64,000 nt of DNA, taken from positions 1 through 64,000 of the forward strand of contig DASYBU010000042.1 of NCBI GenBank assembly GCA_036500605.1, in the 5' to 3' direction. Source of the DNA: JAFALK01 sp036500605. GTDB taxonomy: Bacteria; Pseudomonadota; Gammaproteobacteria; Burkholderiales; Burkholderiaceae_C. Below the pieces are notes generated by a model that saw only the letters and a program-made list of their open reading frames with translations, searched no databases and had not been told where the DNA came from. Positions 57,141-64,000 of the stretch are shown here, one piece after another. Position numbers and translations under genes: made by a program. Numbering within the stretch: the first letter of the stretch is position 1; each line of letters opens with the position of its first letter.

Positions 57141-57899
57141 ATGGGCCGTCTGAATCACAAAATTGCCTTGATCACCGGCGCCGCAGGCGGGCTCGGCGCC
57201 GAGATCGCGCGCTGCTTCGCGCGCGAAGGTGCGCAGGTCGTCGTCGCCGACCTTCGCGTCGAAGCCGCCGAAACGATCGCCGCCGAAATCCGTGCTGCGG
57301 GTGGCGCCGCCAGGGCGCTTGAACTCGACGTGACGGACGAGGCCTCCTGGGCGCGCGGCCTCGCCGTCGTGCTTGAGCACTACCGCGACCTGGACATCCT
57401 GGTCAACAACGCCGGCCTCGTCGCCGGCTCGGTGGCCATCGAGGATCGCAAGGTCGACGACTGGGACCGCGTAATGGCGGTCAATGTGCGCGGCGTCTTC
57501 CTCGGCACCAAGCACGCGATAGCGGCGATGCGGGTCAGCGGCGGAGGATCCATCGTCAATCTCTCATCGCTGGCAGCGCTCGGCCAGGCACAGTACTCGG
57601 ACGCGCTCTACGCCGCGAGCAAGGGCGCGGTCAGCGTCTTCACGAAAGTCACGGCGGCCCAGCTGGCGGGCGAAGGCATCCGCTGCAACTCGATCCACCC
57701 CGGCCCGATCGACAGCGAGATGCTGCGCTCCGTGCTGGTGGACCCGGCGGCAATCGACCGCCGGCTGGCGCGCATTCCGATGGCGCGCCTGGGCCGGGCC
57801 AGCGAAGTGGCCGCAGCGGCGCTCTATCTGGCCTCGGACGAATCCTCGTTCACCACGGGCGTGGCCTTGACCGTGGATGGCGGAGGAGCGATCCAGTGA
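57141..57899 (+). CDS. Short-chain dehydrogenase/reductase
   Basis: Classical SDR, 252 aa: LITGAAGGLGAEIAR, NNAGLVAGS, NLSSLAA and the active-site Y-x3-K in YAASKGAVSVFTK. Likely a hydroxyacyl-CoA or alcohol oxidoreductase in the pathway. Its stop overlaps the next dehydrogenase start by 4 nt. Confidence 0.93.
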   Translation: MGRLNHKIALITGAAGGLGAEIARCFAREGAQVVVADLRVEAAETIAAEIRAAGGAARALELDVTDEASWARGLAVVLEHYRDLDILVNNAGLVAGSVAIEDRKVDDWDRVMAVNVRGVFLGTKHAIAAMRVSGGGSIVNLSSLAALGQAQYSDALYAASKGAVSVFTKVTAAQLAGEGIRCNSIHPGPIDSEMLRSVLVDPAAIDRRLARIPMARLGRASEVAAAALYLASDESSFTTGVALTVDGGGAIQ

Positions 57900-59101
57900 G
57901 CGAAGCTGAAGCGACTCTCGATGCAGCGCGAACCCGCGCGGCGGCCTTGCGCACGCAGATCCGGCACTTTCATGCGGCGGAAATGCCGGCTCGGCTCAAG
58001 CGCAAGTCCAGCCAGCATCAGGTGCTGGACAAGGCCGATTACGTCGAATGGATGCGCCTGCTGCACGCCAAGGGCTGGGCCATTGCCCACTGGCCGCGCG
58101 AGCACGGCGGCTCGGGCTGGTCCCTGCTGGAGCGCTTCGTCTTCGAGGACGAACTGGCACGGCTCGGCTGCCCCTGGATCATTCCTTTCGGCGTCAAGTA
58201 CGTGGGGCCGGTGATCTGCGCCTACGGCACGGCGCAGCAGCAGGAGCGCTTCCTGCCGCGCATCGCCGAGAGCGAGGATTTCTGGGCGCAAGGCTATTCC
58301 GAACCGGGCGCGGGCTCAGACCTCGCCGCGCTCAAGACCTCCGCGCGGCGCCGTGGCGACCACTACATCGTCAACGGGCAAAAGGTCTGGACGACCTATG
58401 CGCAATGGGCGGACTGGATCTTCTGCCTGGTGCGCACACCGCGCGACGACGCGCAGGGCAAGGTCCAGCAGAGCATCTCCTTCCTGCTGATCGACATGCG
58501 CAGCCCCGGCGTGAGCGTCCGCCCGATCGCCACGATGGACGGCTACCACCATGTCAACGAGGTCTGGTTCGAGGACGTCGAAGTCCCGGTCGAGAACCTC
58601 GTGGGCGAGGAAGGCACGGGCTGGACCTATGCCAAGTTCCTGCTCAAGAACGAGCGCACGGCGGGGGCCTTGTTGGGCATGGTCTGGCATGAGCTGCAAC
58701 GCTTGCAACTCGCGGCGCAGGAGGTCGGGCGCGGTGCCGACATCGTGCTGGCACATCGCATCGGCGAATTGCAGCTCCGCACGCTGGCCCTCGATGCGCT
58801 GGCTTATCGCAGCGTCGAAGCGATGATGATGGGAACCGGCCACGGCGGCGAGGCTTCGCTGATCAAGCTGCGCGCCACCGAGCTCTACCAGGCGCTGGCC
58901 GAAACACTGGTCGAGGTGCTCGGGCCGGCCGGCGTCGCTTTCGATATCGAGGCGCTGCATGCGGCAAGCGCAGCGCCGACAGGGCCAGCTGACGCCGGCG
59001 GCATCGTCAAGGACCATCTCTACAACCGGGCGGCGACCCTCTTCGGCGGCTCGTCCGAGATCCAACGCAATATCGTCGCCAAGACGGTGCTGGGGCTGTG
59101 A
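57896..59101 (+). CDS. Acyl-CoA dehydrogenase, larger subunit of a pair
   Basis: Acyl-CoA dehydrogenase, 401 aa: EPGAGSDLAALKT, INGQKVWTTYAQWADW, EVWFEDVEVPVENLVGEEG and the C-terminal TLFGGSSEIQRNIVAKTVLG. The residue before GSSEIQ is Gly, so the base is not at the MCAD-type position. It is paired with the smaller subunit at 59104 across a 4-nt overlap, as in heteromeric FadE/ChsE enzymes for steroid side chains. GTG start. Confidence 0.92.
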   Translation: MSEAEATLDAARTRAAALRTQIRHFHAAEMPARLKRKSSQHQVLDKADYVEWMRLLHAKGWAIAHWPREHGGSGWSLLERFVFEDELARLGCPWIIPFGVKYVGPVICAYGTAQQQERFLPRIAESEDFWAQGYSEPGAGSDLAALKTSARRRGDHYIVNGQKVWTTYAQWADWIFCLVRTPRDDAQGKVQQSISFLLIDMRSPGVSVRPIATMDGYHHVNEVWFEDVEVPVENLVGEEGTGWTYAKFLLKNERTAGALLGMVWHELQRLQLAAQEVGRGADIVLAHRIGELQLRTLALDALAYRSVEAMMMGTGHGGEASLIKLRATELYQALAETLVEVLGPAGVAFDIEALHAASAAPTGPADAGGIVKDHLYNRAATLFGGSSEIQRNIVAKTVLGL

Positions 59102-59103
59102 CG

Positions 59104-60192
59104 ATGGACATCGACATCGCCCGCATGCTGAGCGACTCCGCCGAACGCTGGGCCGCACAACATTACGCCCTGCCTCAGCGCAAGCTGATGCTTGAGAAAC
59201 CGGGGGCCTTCAGCGCCGAGGTCTGGAGCCGCTACGCCGAAATGGGATGGCTGGCCCTGCGCCTGCCCGAGGCCGATGGCGGCCTCGAAGCCGACCCGCT
59301 CGCGATCGGCGCGCTGATGGAAGTCATCGGCAGCAAGCTCTTGCTGGAGCCCATCCTCGCCAGCGCCATCGTGGCCACGGGTCTGGTCTTGCGCCTGGCC
59401 AATGCGGAGCAGCGCAGCCGCCTGCTGCCGCGGCTCGCCACGGGCGAGATCAAGCTCGCGTTCACCGGCGCGCCTGAGGGCTGCTGCTGGCGCGAAGGTT
59501 CGCTGCACGGCAAGGCCACGGCGGTGCTGCACGGCGATATCGCAGACGTCCTGGTGGTGGCCGCTCATGATGAGCTGAATCAGCAGCTCGTGCTGAGTCT
59601 GGTCGATGCCGGAGCGCCCCCGCTGCAGCGCCGGAGCTACCGCCTGGTCGACGGGCGCGGCGCCGCCACGGTTGAATTTGAAGGCACGGTCGGCGAGACA
59701 CTTGGAGTCGGCGCGGATGCTCAGGCAGCCCTCGAAACGGCGCTGGCCGAAGCCACGGTAGCCCTGTGCGCGGAGGCTTCGGGCATCGTGAAAGCCCTCG
59801 TCAGTGCGAGCTGCGAATACCTCAAGCTGCGCCATCAGTTCGGCCGCGCCATCGGGACCAACCAGGCGCTGCAGCATCGCGCGGTCGAGATGTTCATCCT
59901 GCAGGAAGAGGTGGCCGCGCTGACGGCAAGAGCACAGCAGGCGCTGGCGTTGCCGCCGCGCGAAAGAACCCTCGCCGTGAGCGCCGCCAAGGCCTACGTC
60001 TGCCGCGCCGCCAGACAAGTCGCCAATGAAGCCGTGCAGATGCATGGCGGCGTCGGCATCACCGATGAACTGGCCATCAGCCATCATTTCCGGCGCCTGA
60101 TGGTCAACGCCAGCCTGTTCGGCGATCGCGACCGGCAGTTCGAGCAATTTCTTGACAGCAGCACGCTGCGCCAATCGCCAGGGAGCTCTTGA
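59104..60192 (+). CDS. Acyl-CoA dehydrogenase, smaller subunit of a pair
   Basis: Acyl-CoA dehydrogenase-fold protein, 362 aa: KLMLEKPGAFSAEVW at the N-terminus, MHGGVGITDELAISHHFRRL and ASLFGDRDRQFEQF at the end. It has no Glu/Asp in the standard catalytic position, as in the non-catalytic partner of heteromeric acyl-CoA dehydrogenases. ATG 59104 is used (GGGG 9 nt upstream); a GTG at 59098 overlapping the previous stop by 4 nt is also possible. Confidence 0.9.
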   Translation: MDIDIARMLSDSAERWAAQHYALPQRKLMLEKPGAFSAEVWSRYAEMGWLALRLPEADGGLEADPLAIGALMEVIGSKLLLEPILASAIVATGLVLRLANAEQRSRLLPRLATGEIKLAFTGAPEGCCWREGSLHGKATAVLHGDIADVLVVAAHDELNQQLVLSLVDAGAPPLQRRSYRLVDGRGAATVEFEGTVGETLGVGADAQAALETALAEATVALCAEASGIVKALVSASCEYLKLRHQFGRAIGTNQALQHRAVEMFILQEEVAALTARAQQALALPPRERTLAVSAAKAYVCRAARQVANEAVQMHGGVGITDELAISHHFRRLMVNASLFGDRDRQFEQFLDSSTLRQSPGSS

Positions 60193-60193
60193 A

Positions 60194-61090
60194 GTGAAAC
60201 AGCTGAAGGCAAAAGTCGCCGTCATCACCGGCGCGGGCAGCGGCATCGGCGCCGCCATGGCCCTGCGCTTCGGCGCGGCGGGCATGAAGGTGGTCGTCTC
60301 CGACATCGCGCTGGACGCGGCGCAAGCGGTTGTTGCGAAGCTGGCCTTGCTGGGCGTCGAAGCCTGCGCCGTCAGGACCGATGTCGCGGACGCCGCCCAG
60401 GTCGAAGCGCTCGCCGAGGCCGCCTATGCGCGCTTCGGCGCCGTCCATCTGCTGTGCAACAACGCGGGGGTGGTTCCCGCCGGGCGCCACCGCATGGTGT
60501 GGGAATATCCGCTGGAAGATTGGCACTGGGCGAACAGCGTCAACTACATGGGCGTCGTGCACGGCATTCGCAGCTTCGTCCCGCGCATGCTGGCCGCGGG
60601 CGCCGAGGGTCATGTCGTGACCACGGCCTCGATCCAGGGCCTGGTCAGCGCCGCCGGCTCGGTCACCTACGGCGCCGCCAAGCATGCCGCCGTGGCGATC
60701 ACCGAGGCGCTGTACGCCGGGCTGATCGAACGCCAGGCGCCCATCGGTGTCACCCTGCTCTGCCCCGGCGTCGTCAACACGCGCATTTATGAATCGGAGC
60801 GCAACCGCCCGGCCGAGTTCCAGCCGGATGCCGGTGCGGCGCAAGAGGCTCCGGCGCTGCAGGCCATGGCAGGCCAGATCTACGGCGGCGCCATCGGCCC
60901 CGATGCGGTGGCCGAACAGGTGCTGCAGGCGGTGCTGGACAACCGGCTCTACCTGCTCACCACCGACGTGTTCGACGAAGCGATTCACGAGCGGCTCGAT
61001 GCCGTGCTGGCACGGCGCAATCCACACTTCAAGAGTCTCCTCAGCCTGTCTCAGCGCGACCAGCGCAAAACATCGGGAGAGCACGCATGA
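60194..61090 (+). CDS. Short-chain dehydrogenase/reductase
   Basis: SDR, 298 aa: VITGAGSGIGAAMA, NNAGVVPAG and the active-site TYGAAKHAAVAI. It has a C-terminal extension (SLLSLSQRDQRKTSGEHA) beyond the usual 250 residues. The GTG at 60194 has GGGAG 8 nt upstream. Overlaps the next gene by 4 nt. Confidence 0.92.
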   Translation: MKQLKAKVAVITGAGSGIGAAMALRFGAAGMKVVVSDIALDAAQAVVAKLALLGVEACAVRTDVADAAQVEALAEAAYARFGAVHLLCNNAGVVPAGRHRMVWEYPLEDWHWANSVNYMGVVHGIRSFVPRMLAAGAEGHVVTTASIQGLVSAAGSVTYGAAKHAAVAITEALYAGLIERQAPIGVTLLCPGVVNTRIYESERNRPAEFQPDAGAAQEAPALQAMAGQIYGGAIGPDAVAEQVLQAVLDNRLYLLTTDVFDEAIHERLDAVLARRNPHFKSLLSLSQRDQRKTSGEHA

Positions 61091-61836
61091 ACCGAATGAG
61101 CGACAAGGTCTGCCTGATCACGGGCGCGGCATCAGGCATCGGCCTGGCCAGTGCCTTGCGGCTTGCGGAGGAAGGCGCCCGCGTCATCCTCGCCGATCGC
61201 GATGTCGCAGGGCTTGAGCGGGCCCTCGCGCGCATGCCCGGCAACGGCCACATCACGCAGGCAATGGACGTCACGCTGGAGGCGGACTGGCTGCGCGTGC
61301 TGGGCGAAGTCGACGCCGGCTATGGTCGTCTCGACGTGTTGGTCAACAACGCAGGCTTCGGCCGCTTCCGCTCGATCACCGAGACATCGCTCGACGAATG
61401 GCGAGCCACGCTGGCCGTCAATCTCGACAGCGTTTTTCTCGGCACCAAGCACGCCCTGCCGTTGCTGGCGCGTTCGGGGCGCGGTGCCATCGTCAACATG
61501 TCCTCGATGCGGGGCCTCAGGGCCGGTGCCAACGCAGGCGCCTATTGCGCGGCCAAGGCGGGCGTGCATCTCTTCACCAAGGTCACGGCGCTGGAATGCG
61601 GAGCCGCAGCCAACGGCGTGCGCGCCAACTCGATCCACCCGGGACATGTGGAAACACCGCTGACCGCGGCGGCCTACGCCAACCCCGAACTGGCGGCGAA
61701 ATTTCTTGCGCACACGCCGCTTAAGCGTTTCGGCCAGGCCGGTGAAATTGCCGAGGCCGTGCTCTTCCTGGCCAGCGATGAATCGAGCTACATGACCGGT
61801 TCTGAACTCATCATCGACGGCGGCGTCACCGCCTGA
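61087..61836 (+). CDS. Short-chain dehydrogenase/reductase
   Basis: Classical SDR, 249 aa: CLITGAASGIGLASA, NNAGFGRF, NMSSMRG, YCAAKAGVH and IDGGVTA at the C-terminus. It is the third SDR of the rightward operon, implying several oxidation/reduction steps on the carbon skeleton. Overlaps the previous gene by 4 nt. Confidence 0.93.
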   Translation: MNRMSDKVCLITGAASGIGLASALRLAEEGARVILADRDVAGLERALARMPGNGHITQAMDVTLEADWLRVLGEVDAGYGRLDVLVNNAGFGRFRSITETSLDEWRATLAVNLDSVFLGTKHALPLLARSGRGAIVNMSSMRGLRAGANAGAYCAAKAGVHLFTKVTALECGAAANGVRANSIHPGHVETPLTAAAYANPELAAKFLAHTPLKRFGQAGEIAEAVLFLASDESSYMTGSELIIDGGVTA

Positions 61837-61851
61837 TTGCCCTTCACGCCC

Positions 61852-62289
61852 ATGAACACATCGAGCCTGAAATCAGCTTGTCCGCACATCGAGGAACGCG
61901 CCGGCCCGGCGTTGACCCTGGTGGGCAGCCGCTGCGCCGATTGCGCCGAAGTCTATTTCCCGCCCTGCAAGAGTTGCACGCGTTGCCTGTCGCTGAATCT
62001 TGAAGCCTTCGACATCGGCGAGCGCGGCCATTTGTGGTCGTGGACCGTGCAGTCCTTCCGACCCAAGGAACCCTACAACGGCGGTGAAGAGCCCGAGCAC
62101 TTCCAACCCTATGGTGTGGGCTATGTCGAAATGCCTTCGGGCATCAAGATCGAGGCGCGGCTGTCCACCGCTGACGAGTCTGAACTGCACATCGGCATGC
62201 GCATGAAGCTGGCGTTGGCGCCGTACGGAGCCACAAACCGCGAGCCGATGTTGTGGACCTTTGTGTTCGAACCGGAGAACGAGCAGTGA
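61852..62289 (+). CDS. DUF35 Zn-ribbon/OB-fold acyl-CoA-binding protein
   Basis: DUF35 protein, 145 aa. A zinc ribbon with two CxxC pairs is visible (CADCAEVYFPPCKSCTRC) followed by an OB-fold region (GHLWSWTVQSFRPKEPYNGG, GYVEMPSGIKIEARL). DUF35 proteins pair with thiolase-like enzymes, for example ChsH2-Ltp2 in steroid aldolysis. It overlaps the thiolase-like gene by 4 nt, supporting a complex. ATG 61852 is used; a TTG at 61837 is possible. Confidence 0.92.
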   Translation: MNTSSLKSACPHIEERAGPALTLVGSRCADCAEVYFPPCKSCTRCLSLNLEAFDIGERGHLWSWTVQSFRPKEPYNGGEEPEHFQPYGVGYVEMPSGIKIEARLSTADESELHIGMRMKLALAPYGATNREPMLWTFVFEPENEQ

Positions 62290-63470
62290 GCGAGGATGTG
62301 GCCATCATCGGCGTCGGGATCCACCCCTTCGGTCGCACGCCGAACCGCTCCGGTCGGGAACAGGGCGCCTACGCGGTGCGCGCTGCGTTGAAGGACGCGG
62401 GGCTGAACTGGAGCGATGTCGGCATCGCCTACGGCGGCAGTCAGGACGCGGGCAATGCCGATGCCTTGTGCAATGAGCTGGGCCTCACCGGCGTGCCTTT
62501 CGTCAACGTGGCCAACGGTTGCGCGACCGGCGGCAGCTCGCTGGCCAGCGTGGTCGCGGCGATCCGTTCAGGCATGGCCGAGATCGGTGTTGCAGTCGGT
62601 TTCGACAAGCACCCCCGCGGCGCCTTCAACCCGCTGCCACGGGATTGGGGTCTGGAGGACTGGTACGGCGAAACGGGGCTGATGCTGACGACGCAGTTCT
62701 TCGCCCTCAAGATCCGGCGCTACATGCACGAGCACGGCATCAGCGACGACAGCCTGGTGCGGGTGGCGCAACGCGCCTATGCCAATGGCGCACTCAACCC
62801 CGACGCCTGGCGCCGCAGCGGCATGTCCTTCGACGAGATCGCCCACTCGACGATGGTCAGCTCTCCGCTGCGCCAGTTCATGTTCTGCAGCCCGGCCGAA
62901 GGCGGCGCGGCCGTCGTGCTCTGCCGAGCCAGCGCGGCGCACAAATACCAGGCACGCCCCGTCGCCGTGCGAGCGGCGATTGTGCGCACGCGCCACCATG
63001 GTTCCTTCGAGGTGTTCAGTCCCAGCCTGGCCGCGCAGGCGGCGCCCGCGCCAACCGTCACCGCTTCGCGCGCCGCATTCGAAGCCGCTGGCGTCGGGCC
63101 AAAAGACATCGACGTTCTGCAATTGCAGGACACGGACTCGGGCAGCGAGATCATCCACATGGCGGAGAACGGCTTCTGCGAACATGGCGAACAGGAGCGG
63201 CTGCTGCGCGACGGCACCACGCTGATCGGCGGCCGCATGCCGATCAACACCGACGGCGGCTGCATCGCCAACGGCGAACCCGTAGGCGCTTCGGGCCTGC
63301 GCCAGGTGATCGAGGTCTGCCTGCAACTGCGCCGGCAGGCCGGTGCGCGCCAGGTGCCGGGCGATCCGCGACTCGGATACACGCATGTCTATGGGGCACC
63401 GGGTGTCAGCGGTGTCACGATTCTTGAGGCGGCTGAACCTCGCTTCAAACCCTTGAGGAAATTCAGATGA
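62286..63470 (+). CDS. SCP-x thiolase-like protein with altered catalytic residues, candidate aldolase
   Basis: Thiolase-fold protein, 394 aa. The first Cys is present (C79 in VANGCATGGSS), but the His motif GHPxGxSG reads NGEPVGASG (E331 in place of His), and the C-terminal Cys motif CxGGG reads HVYGAPGVSG without Cys. It therefore looks unable to do standard thiolysis. Similar altered enzymes next to DUF35 proteins (Ltp2) are retro-aldolases. GTG start overlapping the DUF35 stop by 4 nt. Confidence 0.9.
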   Translation: MSEDVAIIGVGIHPFGRTPNRSGREQGAYAVRAALKDAGLNWSDVGIAYGGSQDAGNADALCNELGLTGVPFVNVANGCATGGSSLASVVAAIRSGMAEIGVAVGFDKHPRGAFNPLPRDWGLEDWYGETGLMLTTQFFALKIRRYMHEHGISDDSLVRVAQRAYANGALNPDAWRRSGMSFDEIAHSTMVSSPLRQFMFCSPAEGGAAVVLCRASAAHKYQARPVAVRAAIVRTRHHGSFEVFSPSLAAQAAPAPTVTASRAAFEAAGVGPKDIDVLQLQDTDSGSEIIHMAENGFCEHGEQERLLRDGTTLIGGRMPINTDGGCIANGEPVGASGLRQVIEVCLQLRRQAGARQVPGDPRLGYTHVYGAPGVSGVTILEAAEPRFKPLRKFR

Positions 63471-64000
63471 GCAATGCCCTGTTGAACTCTCCCTTGCTGC
63501 GGCGCATCGCGCCTCAGACGGTCGGCGGCTATCGCCGGTTGAGAGCCGTGATCGATGCCGACTCGGCCTTGCCGGCGAAGGTCAAGGCGCTGTATGTCGC
63601 CGTCGCCGCGACGACGCGCCGTTATCCGGAGATGGCCCGGCGGGAACTGAGCCGCGGCCACGGCATCGGCCTGACTTTCGAGGAGGCGTCCTCCGCTGCG
63701 ATCGTGCTCAGCAGCGTGCGCGGCGAAGGCGCCGCGCTGGATTTCATCGCCGCACTGGAGGCCGAATATCCCGGCCAGACCCAGGGCGACGCGGCCGAGC
63801 GCGAGATCCAGGTCCAGCCCGGCGACGCGGAGAAGAACTTCCTCGCCTACTTCGGCAGCATGCCGCCTTCGCTGGGCCGATTGCTGGACCTGGTGCCGAC
63901 GGGCGCCGACGCCTACTACCTGCTTCGCGAAGGCACGATCAACGGCACGCCCTTGGGGCCTAAATATTCCGAGCTGATGCTGGTGACGGTGATTGCCGCG
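63467..64000 (+). CDS. CMD-family protein without CxxC (copy 2), cut by right edge
   Basis: Start of a CMD-fold protein, 178 codons visible. It is paralogous to 53772-54461: NSPLLRRIAPQTVGGYRRL, RGEGAALDFIAALEAEYPGQ, YFGSMPPSLGRLLDLVPTGA and LREGTINGTPLGPKYSELML match region by region. The visible part lacks a CxxC. ATG overlaps the thiolase-like stop by 4 nt. It suggests the two copies serve the same pathway. Confidence 0.88.
   Translation, partial: MSNALLNSPLLRRIAPQTVGGYRRLRAVIDADSALPAKVKALYVAVAATTRRYPEMARRELSRGHGIGLTFEEASSAAIVLSSVRGEGAALDFIAALEAEYPGQTQGDAAEREIQVQPGDAEKNFLAYFGSMPPSLGRLLDLVPTGADAYYLLREGTINGTPLGPKYSELMLVTVIAA

Overview
The window is high-GC, gene-dense DNA from a Gram-negative bacterium. 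The 3-deoxy-D-manno-octulosonic acid transferase (LPS synthesis), a PEP-CTERM exported protein, c-type diheme cytochromes, a GspE/PilB-type ATPase and a CheB/CheR chemosensory module together suggest a betaproteobacterium of the order Burkholderiales. That placement is inferred from gene content and codon bias; there is no rRNA in the window.

Layout. About 1-17.9 kb is core and housekeeping material: a fused 5-oxoprolinase cut by the left edge, a GspE/PilB-like ATPase with four tandem MshEN-like repeats, a GAF/Fis regulator, an alkylation-repair operon (Ada-AlkA fusion, Ogt, EamA exporter), a periplasmic solute-binding protein, phosphomannomutase, WaaA, a uracil-DNA-glycosylase-family protein, a cNMP-domain/thioredoxin-reductase-like flavoprotein, a ZnF-UBP protein and a diheme cytochrome. 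About 18-26.5 kb holds VapBC, a PEP-CTERM protein, two AraC regulators flanking an AhpD-like protein and an extended SDR, and a secreted prolyl oligopeptidase. About 26.5-39.7 kb holds DUF3297, ligA, a three-gene kinase / CheB-CheR / response-regulator operon, a large gene split by a single in-frame amber codon inside a nucleotidyltransferase-like motif, and a YebC paralogue. A diheme-oxidoreductase lipoprotein with a discoidin domain lies at 39.8-42.7 kb.

From about 43 kb to the right edge is one catabolic island of CoA-thioester chemistry. A leftward operon (enoyl-CoA hydratase, EthD, SDR, acyl-CoA ligase, TetR, acyl-CoA dehydrogenase, APH-type kinase, enoyl-CoA hydratase, thiolase, response regulator) and a small leftward operon (CMD-family protein, MDR reductase) face a rightward operon (acyl-CoA dehydrogenase, APH-type kinase, SDR, paired acyl-CoA dehydrogenase subunits, two SDRs, DUF35 protein, SCP-x thiolase-like protein, CMD-family protein). 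Most internal junctions are 4-nt stop/start overlaps. Three near-identical 18-bp sites sit at the three operon promoters and probably bind the TetR protein encoded in the island.

The island reads as a pathway that activates a carboxylic acid to its CoA ester and shortens it. Two copies of an APH-kinase/acyl-CoA-dehydrogenase module resemble the 4-hydroxyacyl-CoA route of LvaA/LvaC and ACAD10/11. A DUF35/thiolase-like pair with altered thiolase residues may do a retro-aldol cleavage. The substrate cannot be read from the sequence. A second notable signal is a dispersed palindromic repeat family sharing an ACATGGATG-ACAGGATG core, seen at 15.6 and 28.9 kb.
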